From the NCBI GenBank assembly GCA_944320355.1, contig CALUHC010000035.1, positions 62,001 to 126,000 of the forward strand: a DNA stretch of 64,000 bases, given 5' to 3'. The translations under genes and the position numbers were made by a program. The first letter of the stretch is position 1. Each line of letters begins with the position of its first letter. The DNA is from an uncultured Prevotella sp. (GTDB lineage: Bacteria > Bacteroidota > Bacteroidia > Bacteroidales > Bacteroidaceae). This document shows, piece after piece, positions 1 to 7,797 of this stretch. Below the pieces are notes generated by a model. That model was not told the origin of the DNA and did no database searches. It was given only the letters and a program-made list of their open reading frames with translations.

Positions 1-2829
1 TTCAAGGCGCGGCCCGACGTTGACACCACCGCCATCGCGCTCATAGGCGAGAGCCAGGGCGGGCTGGCGGCGGCCATCGCGGCGGCCGAGAGCCCGGCGG
101 ACGTGGCGCGGCTGGTGCTCGTCTACCCCGCGCTGTGCATCCCCGACGACTGGAACAGACGCTACGCGCAGCCAGCCGACATACCCGACACCACCCGCGT
201 GTGGGGCGTTCCGGTGGGCCGCCGCTTCTTCAGCGAGCTGCGGCAGATTGACGTTTACGCCACCATTGGCCGCTATGCCGGTCCCGTGCTCATGGTGCAC
301 GGCGACAAGGACAACGTTGTTCCGCTCGACTACTCGCGCCGCGCGGCCAAGACATACGCCGACGCGCAGCTGCACGTGGTCTATGGCGCGGGCCACGGCT
401 TTGGCGGAGCGGCACAGGCAGAGGCCCTGGGGCGCGTGGCCGACTTCATGCGGCCGATAGAGCAGGCCTTCGCCTGCCCGCCGCAGGATGCCCGCCCGCT
501 GATGATATGGCAGTGGATGGACGGCGTAGTGTCGGCCGAGGGCATCACCGCCGACCTTGAGGCCTACCGCCGCGCGGGCATAGGCGGCGTGCAGCAGTTC
601 CTCGTGGGCGGCCCCATGCAGGTGGAGGCGCGCGACACCACTAACGCCATAGGCACCGACAACTGGCGCAGACTGATGCGCCACGCCATCAGCGAGTGCC
701 GCAGGCTGGGGCTGAGCTTCGGCACTCACAACTGCCCGGGGTGGTCGTCGAGCGGATTTCCGGCCGTGGAGCCGCAGTACTCCATGCAGAAGCTCGTGTG
801 GACCGACACCGTGGTGACCACCGGCCGCCGCCCCCTCACCCTTGCCCTGCGCCGCCCCGACGTTGACCCGCGCTACGATTTCTACCGCGACATAGCGGTG
901 CTGGCCGTGCCGGCCGACAGCATATGCAGCCCCGAAGAGGTGACCGACCTCACCGCCGCCTTCGACTCCGCCTCGGCCTCCGTCACGCTGCGGCTGCCGC
1001 GGGGCCGCTGGCGCGTGATGCGCTTCGGCCACACCACCAACGGAAAGACCAACGCCGCCACCGCGCCCTGCGGCGGCATGGGCCTGGAGTGCGACAAGAT
1101 GAGCCGCGAGGCCGTGCGCCGCTACTGGGAGACCTACCCCCGGATGCTGCTCGACATTGCTGGCGACGACGCGGGCAAGACCTTCTGCCGCATAGAGATA
1201 GACAGCTATGAGGCCGGCGGGCAGGACTGGACGCCGCTCATGCCCGCCGAGTTCCGCTCGCGCTGCGGCTACGACCTGCTGCCGTGGCTGCCAGCCCTGA
1301 CGGGCATGACTGTGGGCGGCAAGGAGCGCACGGAGCAGTTCCGCCGCGACTTTGCGCGGGTGGGCACTGCACTCTTCACCGAGAACTACTACGGCTGCAT
1401 GGCCGAGCTGGCCCACCGCGACGGCGGCCTGCGACTGCTCTACCAGCCCTACGGCACGGGCGGCTCGAAGCCATTCAACCCCATCAGCACCGAGGCCATA
1501 GCCCGGCAGCTGCCCGACGACTACCTGTGCACCGAGTTCTGGCTCAACCCCGAGCGGTGGGGCTGGCCCCAACTGCCGCGCCACACCGCCGCCGCCCACC
1601 GCAACGGGCTGCGCCGGGTGTTCGCCGAGGGATTCACGTCGTGGGCTCTCGCCGCGTGGAGAGAGACGCCCGAAGACCTCAAGCGCATGGCCGACCGCGC
1701 CTTCTGCCTCGGGGTCAACTCGCTGATGCTGCACGCCGGGGCGCAGAATCCGTGGCCACAGGCCGTGCCGGGCATGACGTTCGGCAAGTGGGGAGCGTGG
1801 TGGACACCCGGCCAGACGTGGTGGCGCAGCGGCGCGGCGGCACTGCTCTTCGGCTACTTCGGCCGCTGCCAGGCCCTGCTGCAGCGCGGGCAATACGTTG
1901 ACGACTACTCGGGCAAGAGGCAAAAATCGCTCACCACCACAGCCAGTGGCCTGCAGTGGACGCACCGCCGCGACGGCCAGACTGACATATACTTCATAGC
2001 CAACACGCTCGACTCGGCCTATACGGCCACCGTCAGCATAGCCTCGGCAGGCCGCGAGCCTGAGATATGGCTGCCCGAAACTGGCGAGACGGCCACAGCC
2101 GACAGCTGGAGCACCGACGGCAAGGCCACCAACGTGACGCTACGCCTCGACGAACACCAGTCGCTGTTCGTCATCCTGCGCCGCAAGACGGCCGCCACAG
2201 CCTCATCACCGGCACAGCCCGAGAGGCGCACCGTGTCCACGCTGCCCGCCAGCGGGGCGTGGACACTGCGCTTCCCCGAGGGCTGGGGCGCGCCCGCCGA
2301 GGTGCGCTTGGACAGCCTCACGCCGTGGAACGAGCACAAGGACGATGGCATACGCTACTTCTCCGGCACGGCCACGTACAGCAAGACCGTCAACATAGGC
2401 CGCAAGGACGGCGCGGCACGCTACGTGCTCTGCCTCGGCGAAGTGAAGAACACAGCGCGGGTGATGGTGAACGGGCGCGAGTGCGCACACCTGTGGAAGC
2501 AGCCTTTCCGCTGCGACGTGACCGAACAAATCACCAACGGAGACAACACCATAGAGATAGAGGTGACCAACCTCTGGCCCAACCGCATGATAGGCGACGA
2601 GCAGCAGCCCGACGACGTGGAGTGGGGCGAGCCGTTCGTATATACCTACGCGCCCGGAAAACCCGTCATAGGCCGCTTAATGAAGAGCGTGCCACAGTGG
2701 CTCGCCGAAGGCAGGCCGCGCCCGTCGCAAGGCCGCAAGACGGTGGTGTCGTTCAAGTTCTTCGAGAAAGACGACCCGCTGCTGCCCTCGGGCCTGCTCG
2801 GCCCGGTGCGGATAGAGGTGAGAAAGTAA
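1..2829 (+). CDS. Alpha/beta-hydrolase (esterase-like) fused to GH106-type alpha-L-rhamnosidase, 5' end outside window
   Basis: The reading frame is open from the first base, so the start lies upstream; 942 residues are visible. Residues 1-140 are the end of an alpha/beta hydrolase with a complete triad: nucleophile elbow GESQGG (Ser18), HGDKDNVVP (Asp104) and GAGHGF (His132). From about residue 160 (PPQDARPLMIWQWMDG, then GITADLEAYRRAGIGGVQQF) it matches the start of GH106 alpha-L-rhamnosidases, and it ends in a galactose-binding-like beta-sandwich. Family knowledge says GH106 releases rhamnose from pectic glycans, so an ester-removing partner domain would make sense. Near nt 1905 the chain passes from QALLQRGQYVDDY straight to TASGLQWTHRRDG; in relatives as I remember them these are separated by some 150-200 residues, so an internal domain seems missing. 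Convergent with upp. Confidence 0.75.
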   Translation, partial: FKARPDVDTTAIALIGESQGGLAAAIAAAESPADVARLVLVYPALCIPDDWNRRYAQPADIPDTTRVWGVPVGRRFFSELRQIDVYATIGRYAGPVLMVHGDKDNVVPLDYSRRAAKTYADAQLHVVYGAGHGFGGAAQAEALGRVADFMRPIEQAFACPPQDARPLMIWQWMDGVVSAEGITADLEAYRRAGIGGVQQFLVGGPMQVEARDTTNAIGTDNWRRLMRHAISECRRLGLSFGTHNCPGWSSSGFPAVEPQYSMQKLVWTDTVVTTGRRPLTLALRRPDVDPRYDFYRDIAVLAVPADSICSPEEVTDLTAAFDSASASVTLRLPRGRWRVMRFGHTTNGKTNAATAPCGGMGLECDKMSREAVRRYWETYPRMLLDIAGDDAGKTFCRIEIDSYEAGGQDWTPLMPAEFRSRCGYDLLPWLPALTGMTVGGKERTEQFRRDFARVGTALFTENYYGCMAELAHRDGGLRLLYQPYGTGGSKPFNPISTEAIARQLPDDYLCTEFWLNPERWGWPQLPRHTAAAHRNGLRRVFAEGFTSWALAAWRETPEDLKRMADRAFCLGVNSLMLHAGAQNPWPQAVPGMTFGKWGAWWTPGQTWWRSGAAALLFGYFGRCQALLQRGQYVDDYSGKRQKSLTTTASGLQWTHRRDGQTDIYFIANTLDSAYTATVSIASAGREPEIWLPETGETATADSWSTDGKATNVTLRLDEHQSLFVILRRKTAATASSPAQPERRTVSTLPASGAWTLRFPEGWGAPAEVRLDSLTPWNEHKDDGIRYFSGTATYSKTVNIGRKDGAARYVLCLGEVKNTARVMVNGRECAHLWKQPFRCDVTEQITNGDNTIEIEVTNLWPNRMIGDEQQPDDVEWGEPFVYTYAPGKPVIGRLMKSVPQWLAEGRPRPSQGRKTVVSFKFFEKDDPLLPSGLLGPVRIEVRK

Positions 2830-2895
2830 GCTTTCTGACAAGAAAGCAACAAGAAGTCTGCGAGCTTTCAAAATGGAATTAACTGGAAATTCAAG

Positions 2896-2935
2896 CCTTG
2901 AGGCCGCGCCCGAAGCATGGGGCGCGGCCTCAAGG
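2896..2935. terminator. Strong hairpin abutting the upp stop codon
   Basis: A perfect 16-bp GC-rich stem (CCTTGAGGCCGCGCCC and its complement) with an 8-nt loop sits directly next to the upp TGA, between two convergent genes. There is no long T-run on either side, so it may act as a bidirectional terminator or as a 3'-end protecting hairpin. Confidence 0.6.
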
Positions 2936-3598
2936 TCACTGCTTGTCGCCGTAGCAAAGGTCGCCGGCGTCGCCGAACCCCGGCACGATGTACTTGTGCT
3001 CGTTCAGCTCCGGGTCGATGGCGGCGCACCACAGAGTGGTCCTCTCGGCAGGCATCACACGGCGCACCGTCTCGATTCCCTCCGGCGTGGCGAGCACGCA
3101 GGCCACGTGGATGTGGCTCGGCTCGCCTCGGGTAAGGAACGCCCGGTAGCCCATCTCCATCGAGCCGCCGGTGGCCAGCATCGGATCGGCTATCACAAGA
3201 CACTTGTCCTCAATGCTCGGGGTGGCAAGATACTCCACGTGTATGCCCACCTGGGTATGGTCTTCGTCGGTATACTCGCGATAAGCGCTCACGAAGGCGT
3301 TGCCCGCATGGTCGAACACGTTGAGGAACCCGGCATGGAACGGCAGCCCGGCGCGGAATATCGTGGCAAGGACTATCTGCTCGGCGGGCACCCGCACGGT
3401 GGCCGTGCCGAGCGGAGTGGTGACGTCGCGCGCCTCATAGCGCAGCGTCTTGCTTATCTCGTAGGCCTCCATCTCGCCTATGCGGGTGATGTTGTTGCGA
3501 AAGAGCAAGCGGTTTTTCTGGTAGCCGGCGTCGCGAAGCTCCGCCAGATACTGGTTGATTATCGAATCTGTCTCACTGAGGTTGATTATCTTCATCAT
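2936..3598 (-). CDS. upp: Uracil phosphoribosyltransferase
   Basis: 220 residues. Makes UMP from uracil and PRPP in pyrimidine salvage, in the cytosol. The PRPP-binding loop is clear (CLVIADPMLATGGSM, about residues 133-147) and the C-terminal uracil-binding stretch YIVPGFGDAGD is present. Length is close to the usual 208-220. Two adjacent Met codons (3598 and 3595) could start the protein and I cannot separate them. It is a single gene: the 3' hairpin touches the stop codon, and a promoter lies about 170 bp upstream, giving an unusually long leader for a salvage gene. Confidence 0.93.
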   Translation of the reverse strand: MMKIINLSETDSIINQYLAELRDAGYQKNRLLFRNNITRIGEMEAYEISKTLRYEARDVTTPLGTATVRVPAEQIVLATIFRAGLPFHAGFLNVFDHAGNAFVSAYREYTDEDHTQVGIHVEYLATPSIEDKCLVIADPMLATGGSMEMGYRAFLTRGEPSHIHVACVLATPEGIETVRRVMPAERTTLWCAAIDPELNEHKYIVPGFGDAGDLCYGDKQ

Positions 3599-3767
3599 AT
3601 TGTTTTTTGGTTAAGCAAAATGGATTCACAACGGCTGCGCGCCCCGACGGCGGGCGCAGGCGCAAGCCTTCCCAAACTTAGCGGCACGGAACAGCACGCG
3701 CAAAAGACACGCCAGAAAGCACAAACACGGCACGGCCCAAACTTGGCGAGTGCAGCCATACTTGTTG

Positions 3768-3799
3768 CAAAGGTAATGAATAAGTTTCTCTTTTTGCAA
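3768..3799 (-). promoter_or_regulatory. Bacteroidetes-type promoter of upp
   Basis: On the minus strand a -7 box TACCTTTG (3775-3768) is preceded by TTGC (3799-3796) at a 20-nt spacing. The implied transcript start leaves an untranslated leader of about 160 nt before upp. Confidence 0.6.
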
Positions 3800-3890
3800 G
3801 GTGGGATTTGCAAATGCGGCGAGAGACAGGCCATTTTTGAATACTTTAACCTAAAAAGATTTATCTTTCACCGATTTTACACGCGCGGAC

Positions 3891-3921
3891 TTTGCGCTGA
3901 ATCCTTTTTTTGCTAACTTTG
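3891..3921 (+). promoter_or_regulatory. Bacteroidetes-type promoter of pckA
   Basis: TTTG (3891-3894), a 19-nt spacer, then TAACTTTG (3914-3921): a near-perfect match to the family -33/-7 consensus, about 60 nt before the pckA start. It argues against the longer upstream reading of the open frame from 3910. Confidence 0.8.
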
Positions 3922-3981
3922 CGGTCGATTCAAGGATACGTTCAAACGACAGACAATTCACATTATAAATACATTTATACA

Positions 3982-5595
3982 ATGGCAAAGTTTGACAAGT
4001 CAGTTTTAGAAAAGTACGGTATCACCGGTACCACCGAAGTACTTTACAACCCTTCTTACGAGGTATTGTTTGAAGAAGAGACAAAGAGCGACCTCACGGG
4101 CTTCGACAAGGGCCAGGTGACGGAGCTTGGAGCTGTCAACGTTATGACGGGTGTTTACACCGGACGCTCGCCTAAAGATAAGTTCATCGTCATGGACGAG
4201 AACTCTAAGGACACCGTATGGTGGACATCAGACGAATACAAGAACGACAACAAGCCCGCTTCACAGGAGGCCTGGGCAGCCGTGAAGGAAATCGCACAGA
4301 AGGAGCTTTCTGGCAAGAAACTGTACGTAATCGACGGCTTCTGCGGCGCAAACAAGGACACCCGCATGGCCGTGCGCTTCATCATGGAGGTGGCCTGGCA
4401 GGCTCACTTCGTGAAGAATATGTTCATCCGCCCCACCGACGAGGAGCTGGAGAGCTTCGAGCCCGACTTCGTTGTCTACAACGCCTCAAAGGCAAAGGTT
4501 GAGAACTGGAAGGAGCTTGGCCTGAACTCCGAGACCGCCGTTGTGTTCAACGTGACATCAAAGGAGCAGGTAATCATCAACACATGGTATGGCGGCGAGA
4601 TGAAGAAGGGTATGTTCTCAATGATGAACTACTTCCTTCCGCTCAAGGGCATAGCCTCAATGCACTGCTCTGCCAACTGCGACATGAACGGAGAGAACAC
4701 AGCCATCTTCTTCGGACTGTCCGGAACGGGCAAGACCACGCTGTCAACCGACCCGAAGCGCCTGCTCATCGGCGACGACGAGCACGGCTGGGACGACAAC
4801 GGTGTGTTCAACTTCGAGGGCGGATGCTATGCCAAGGTGATCAACCTCGACAAGGAGTCAGAGCCCGACATCTACAACGCCATCAAGCGCGACGCGCTGC
4901 TTGAGAACGTGACTGTTGACGAAAACGGCAAGATTGACTTCGCCGACAAGAGCACGACCGAGAACACCCGCGTGTCATATCCTATCTACCACATCAACAA
5001 CATCGTGAAGCCCATCAGCCACGCTCCCGCTGCAAAGCAGGTGATATTCCTCTCGGCTGACGCCTTCGGAGTGCTGCCCCCGGTGTCAATCCTCTCGCCC
5101 GAGCAGACCAAGTACTACTTCCTCTCTGGCTTCACCGCCAAGTTGGCAGGCACAGAGCGCGGCATCACCGAGCCCACTCCCACCTTCTCGGCTTGCTTCG
5201 GCCAGGCATTCCTTGAGCTGCACCCCACAAAGTACGCCGAGGAGCTGGTGAAGAAGATGGAGAAGAGCGGCGCAAAGGCTTATCTGGTGAACACCGGCTG
5301 GAACGGAACAGGCAAGCGCATCTCTATCCGCGACACCCGCGGCATCATCGACGCCATACTGAACCACTCCATCGACGCAGCCCCGACGAAGACCATTCCT
5401 TACTTCAACTTCGTCGTTCCTACGCAGCTTGAGGGCGTTGACCCGAACATCCTCGACCCGCGCGACACCTACGCTGACGCCGCTCAGTGGGAGGAGAAGG
5501 CCAAGGACCTGGCCGGACGCTTCATCAAGAACTTCGCCAAGTACGAGGGCAACGAGGCCGGCAAGGCACTCGTGGCTGCCGGACCGAAGCTCTAA
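3982..5595 (+). CDS. pckA: Phosphoenolpyruvate carboxykinase (ATP)
   Basis: 537 residues. Interconverts oxaloacetate and PEP with ATP/ADP; in succinate-forming Bacteroidales it usually runs toward oxaloacetate and so makes ATP. The kinase loop [15 protein letters not shown], the metal-binding DDEHGWDD and the C-terminal [13 protein letters not shown] are all present, and the length is typical (about 535). The ATG at 3982 ([13 protein letters not shown]) is chosen because it matches the usual N-terminus and because the promoter lies inside the longer frame. A clean intrinsic terminator follows, so it is monocistronic. Confidence 0.96.
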   Translation: MAKFDKSVLEKYGITGTTEVLYNPSYEVLFEEETKSDLTGFDKGQVTELGAVNVMTGVYTGRSPKDKFIVMDENSKDTVWWTSDEYKNDNKPASQEAWAAVKEIAQKELSGKKLYVIDGFCGANKDTRMAVRFIMEVAWQAHFVKNMFIRPTDEELESFEPDFVVYNASKAKVENWKELGLNSETAVVFNVTSKEQVIINTWYGGEMKKGMFSMMNYFLPLKGIASMHCSANCDMNGENTAIFFGLSGTGKTTLSTDPKRLLIGDDEHGWDDNGVFNFEGGCYAKVINLDKESEPDIYNAIKRDALLENVTVDENGKIDFADKSTTENTRVSYPIYHINNIVKPISHAPAAKQVIFLSADAFGVLPPVSILSPEQTKYYFLSGFTAKLAGTERGITEPTPTFSACFGQAFLELHPTKYAEELVKKMEKSGAKAYLVNTGWNGTGKRISIRDTRGIIDAILNHSIDAAPTKTIPYFNFVVPTQLEGVDPNILDPRDTYADAAQWEEKAKDLAGRFIKNFAKYEGNEAGKALVAAGPKL

Positions 5596-5640
5596 TGACG
5601 GCCTGACAAGACACATTTTCCACTTTTTATAAATTGCAAG

Positions 5641-5674
5641 GTCGGCCCGACGATATGTCGGGCCGACTTTTTTT
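5641..5674 (+). terminator. Intrinsic terminator of pckA
   Basis: A perfect 10-bp stem GTCGGCCCGA / TCGGGCCGAC with a 7-nt loop is followed by seven T residues (5668-5674), 45 nt after the pckA stop. Confidence 0.9.
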
Positions 5675-5696
5675 GTGCCTGTTTTAGGTTTGTCCA

Positions 5697-5821
5697 CTGC
5701 CGGTCTGGGCTGGATTTTCGAGGCAGACTTGCCCTGCTGACGGGGAGCACGACGGGATATGTGACTAAGCAAGCTGACGGGCAAGCCGAAAAGGCAAGCG
5801 GAACGACAGGAATAAAATCAA
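5697..5821. repeat. Structured repeat (SR), copy 1
   Basis: About 120 bp beginning CTGCCGG and containing TGGATTTTCGAGGCA, a GAGCA-nn-GCGGG-n-TATGTGAC block and a final GACGGCAGGGATAAAA-like block. A second, diverged copy lies at 44859-44978. The conserved blocks are interrupted by two arms that are complementary within a copy (CTTGCCC with GGGCAAG here) but different between copies. With the terminator and the next promoter it accounts for most of the pckA-adh spacer. Confidence 0.6.
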
Positions 5822-5853
5822 CCCACCCCCATACATTCACACCCCGTTTTTTC

Positions 5854-5884
5854 TTTGCCATCTTGGATATAATTTATAACTTTG
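5854..5884 (+). promoter_or_regulatory. Bacteroidetes-type promoter of the alcohol dehydrogenase
   Basis: TTTG (5854-5857), a 19-nt spacer and TAACTTTG (5877-5884), about 84 nt before the start codon. Confidence 0.75.
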
Positions 5885-5967
5885 CCTCGCCGGAACGCCC
5901 CGTCTGCCTGCCATTTGCGGCATGATGGCGCGCCCCGTCACTTTAATTCAAGGGAGAAAAGGAACAT

Positions 5968-7146
5968 ATGAACGATTTCACGTTTTACAGCCCCACCGAG
6001 TTCGTGTTCGGGCGGGGCACCGAGGAGCGCACGGGCAGTCTCGTCAGGGCGTATGGCGGGCGGCGCGCGCTGATAGTCTATGGCGGAGGTTCGGCCGAGC
6101 GCAGCGGCCTGCTGGGGCGCGTCCGCGCCTCGCTCGCCGAAGCTGGAGCGCAATACGAAGAGATGGGCGGCGTGCAGCCAAACCCCACCGACGACAAAGT
6201 CTATGAGGGAATAGACCTGTGCCGCAGCGCGGCCGTTGACTTCCTGCTGCCCGTAGGCGGCGGCTCGGTCATAGACACGGCCAAGGCCATAGCCGCCGGA
6301 GTGCCTTACGAAGGCGACTTCTGGGACTTCTTCGCCGGGCGGGCCACCGTGGAGCGGGCGCTGCCTGTGGGCGTGGTGCTCACCATCCCGGCCGCCGGCA
6401 GCGAGGGGTCGGGCAACAGTGTGATAACCAAGCGCGACGGACTGCACAAGCTGAGCCTGCGCACGCCGAAGGCACTGCGCCCCAAGTTCGCCGTGATGAA
6501 CCCCGAACTGACCTTCACCCTGCCCGCATGGCAGACGGCCTGCGGCATCGTTGACATGATGGCGCACATCATGGAGCGGTACTTCACCAACACTCCCGGC
6601 ACCACGGTGGCCGACCGTATGTGCGAGGGAGTGCTCCGCGCAATCATAGAAGAGGCCCCAAAGGTGATGGAAAACCCGCGCGACTACGATGCCCGGGCCA
6701 ACCTGATGTGGGCCGGAACGGTGGCCCACAACGGCACGTGCGGCACAGGCTGCGAGGAGGACTGGGCATCACACTTCATGGAACACGAGGTGAGCGCGGT
6801 CTATGACGTGACCCACGGCGCGGGCCTGGCCGTCATCTTCCCCGCCTGGCTCACCTACATGGCCCGCCACAACGCCCGCAAGGTGGCACAGTGGGCGCGC
6901 CGCGTGTGGGACGCAGCCCCACAAAGCGACGATACATCGACGGCTCTCGAAGGCATCAGCCGCTTCAGGCAGTTCCTCCGCTCCATCGGAATGCCCGTAA
7001 CGTTTGCCGAACTTGGCATCGCCGATCCTGACATCCCGCTGCTCGTCAGCAAGCTCCACGAGAACAAAGGCCCTCTTGTGGGCAACTACATCCGCCTCGA
7101 CCGCGATGCCACCCGCGAGATTTATGAGCTGGCGAGGGGACATTAG
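5968..7146 (+). CDS. Iron-containing alcohol dehydrogenase (butanol dehydrogenase/YqhD type)
   Basis: 392 residues. Group III Fe-ADH that probably reduces aldehydes with NAD(P)H in fermentation or aldehyde detoxification. The nucleotide-binding segment PVGGGSVIDTAKAIA (about residues 93-107) and the metal region with GIVDMMAHIMERYF and EHEVSAVYDVTHGAGLA are present; the His residues in these two segments are the expected iron ligands. Length fits the family (about 385-390). ATG at 5968 follows a purine-rich stretch. It has its own promoter and is followed by repeat-filled DNA, so it appears monocistronic. The true substrate cannot be read from sequence. Confidence 0.9.
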   Translation: MNDFTFYSPTEFVFGRGTEERTGSLVRAYGGRRALIVYGGGSAERSGLLGRVRASLAEAGAQYEEMGGVQPNPTDDKVYEGIDLCRSAAVDFLLPVGGGSVIDTAKAIAAGVPYEGDFWDFFAGRATVERALPVGVVLTIPAAGSEGSGNSVITKRDGLHKLSLRTPKALRPKFAVMNPELTFTLPAWQTACGIVDMMAHIMERYFTNTPGTTVADRMCEGVLRAIIEEAPKVMENPRDYDARANLMWAGTVAHNGTCGTGCEEDWASHFMEHEVSAVYDVTHGAGLAVIFPAWLTYMARHNARKVAQWARRVWDAAPQSDDTSTALEGISRFRQFLRSIGMPVTFAELGIADPDIPLLVSKLHENKGPLVGNYIRLDRDATREIYELARGH

Positions 7147-7165
7147 GTGTTTCAGGAGGTGAGTA

Positions 7166-7370
7166 GTCTTTTATAAGAAGTTAAGGAGATATATTTCAGG
7201 AGTTAAGGAGTTAGAGGGAGTAAAGGAGTTAAGACGTATGCTTTGTGGTATGGAATGAACCACCCACAAAAGCCATTGTCTTAACTCCTTTACTCCCTCT
7301 AACTCCTTAACTCCTAAAGAAAGACTTCTTAACTCCTACAAATATATCTCCCTATCTCCTAAAACTCCGC
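7166..7370. repeat. GGAGTTA palindrome (GE), copy a
   Basis: A perfect 38-bp inverted repeat, 7198-7235 against 7278-7315, made of GGAGTTA units, encloses a 42-nt loop; imperfect outer arms extend it to about 200 bp. The inner edge reads GTTAAGAC-nn-ATGCTTTG, related to the GTTAACGGACAAATGCTTTGC core of other GE copies. The copy at 9715-9930 has the same arms and an inverted, related loop of the same length. Confidence 0.85.
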
Positions 7371-7407
7371 CTCTGCTTGTAGCCCCGTCTTTCGGGCGTT
7401 AAATCCG

Positions 7408-7552
7408 TATCAAAAATCAAAGTATGCCGTTTCGCCGTGCGAAACGTGCCGTTTCGCGTTCTGAAACAGGCCGTTTTGCACGATGAAACAGGCCGTTTTG
7501 CAAGCCAAAACGACACGTTTTGTAACCCCACTGACTATCAAACAGTTACAGA
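7408..7552. repeat. 22-bp palindrome array (PA), copy 1
   Basis: About four units of the form GAAACG-nnn-CGTTTYGC on a 22-bp period, with 5-nt spacers that differ (cgtgc, gttct, acgat, aagcc). One side has ATCAAAAATCAAAG; the other has GTAAC...TGACTATCA...GTTAC, itself a palindrome. It lies between the dehydrogenase and the TonB receptor. Remaining bases to 7740 hold a short G/C-rich inverted repeat near 7600-7660 and no gene. Confidence 0.85.
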
Positions 7553-7745
7553 GCCTATCCGCTCCGTTCGGCAAGTAGCAAAAAACAAAGGTTTGCCTCA
7601 AAGCCTCCTCCTGTGGGGGAGGCTGCCAAGTGGGCAGGCGCAGCGGCTCCCTTACCACGGGGGAGGGCGTGGGGAGGGGCTGTTCAATACGTAATACTGG
7701 TAGCTATATCCGTAAAACGGCTAACGGTTTGTGGGCTTTTATGAT

Positions 7746-7753
7746 TAATTTTG
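7746..7753 (+). promoter_or_regulatory. Putative -7 box for the TonB receptor
   Basis: TAATTTTG fits the -7 consensus 45 nt before the start codon. No good TTTG is found at the 19-20 nt spacing, so confidence is moderate. Confidence 0.45.
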
Positions 7754-7797
7754 CAGCGTGAAACAAACGAAAGAATAACCAAACACATTTCAAGACA

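Noticed and set aside
2873-3916. Long forward frame opposite upp
   Set aside because: Antisense shadow of upp and its leader; composition follows the GC-rich third positions of the real gene.
3910-3981. Longer start for PEP carboxykinase
   Set aside because: The extension crosses a near-perfect promoter and has no counterpart in the family.
7410-7694. Short frames encoding Lys/Arg/Pro/Phe-rich peptides (such as those with KRPVLHDETGRF-like text) over PA arrays on both strands
   Set aside because: They are translations of the repeat itself, recur at every PA copy in several frames and have no start signals; not genes.
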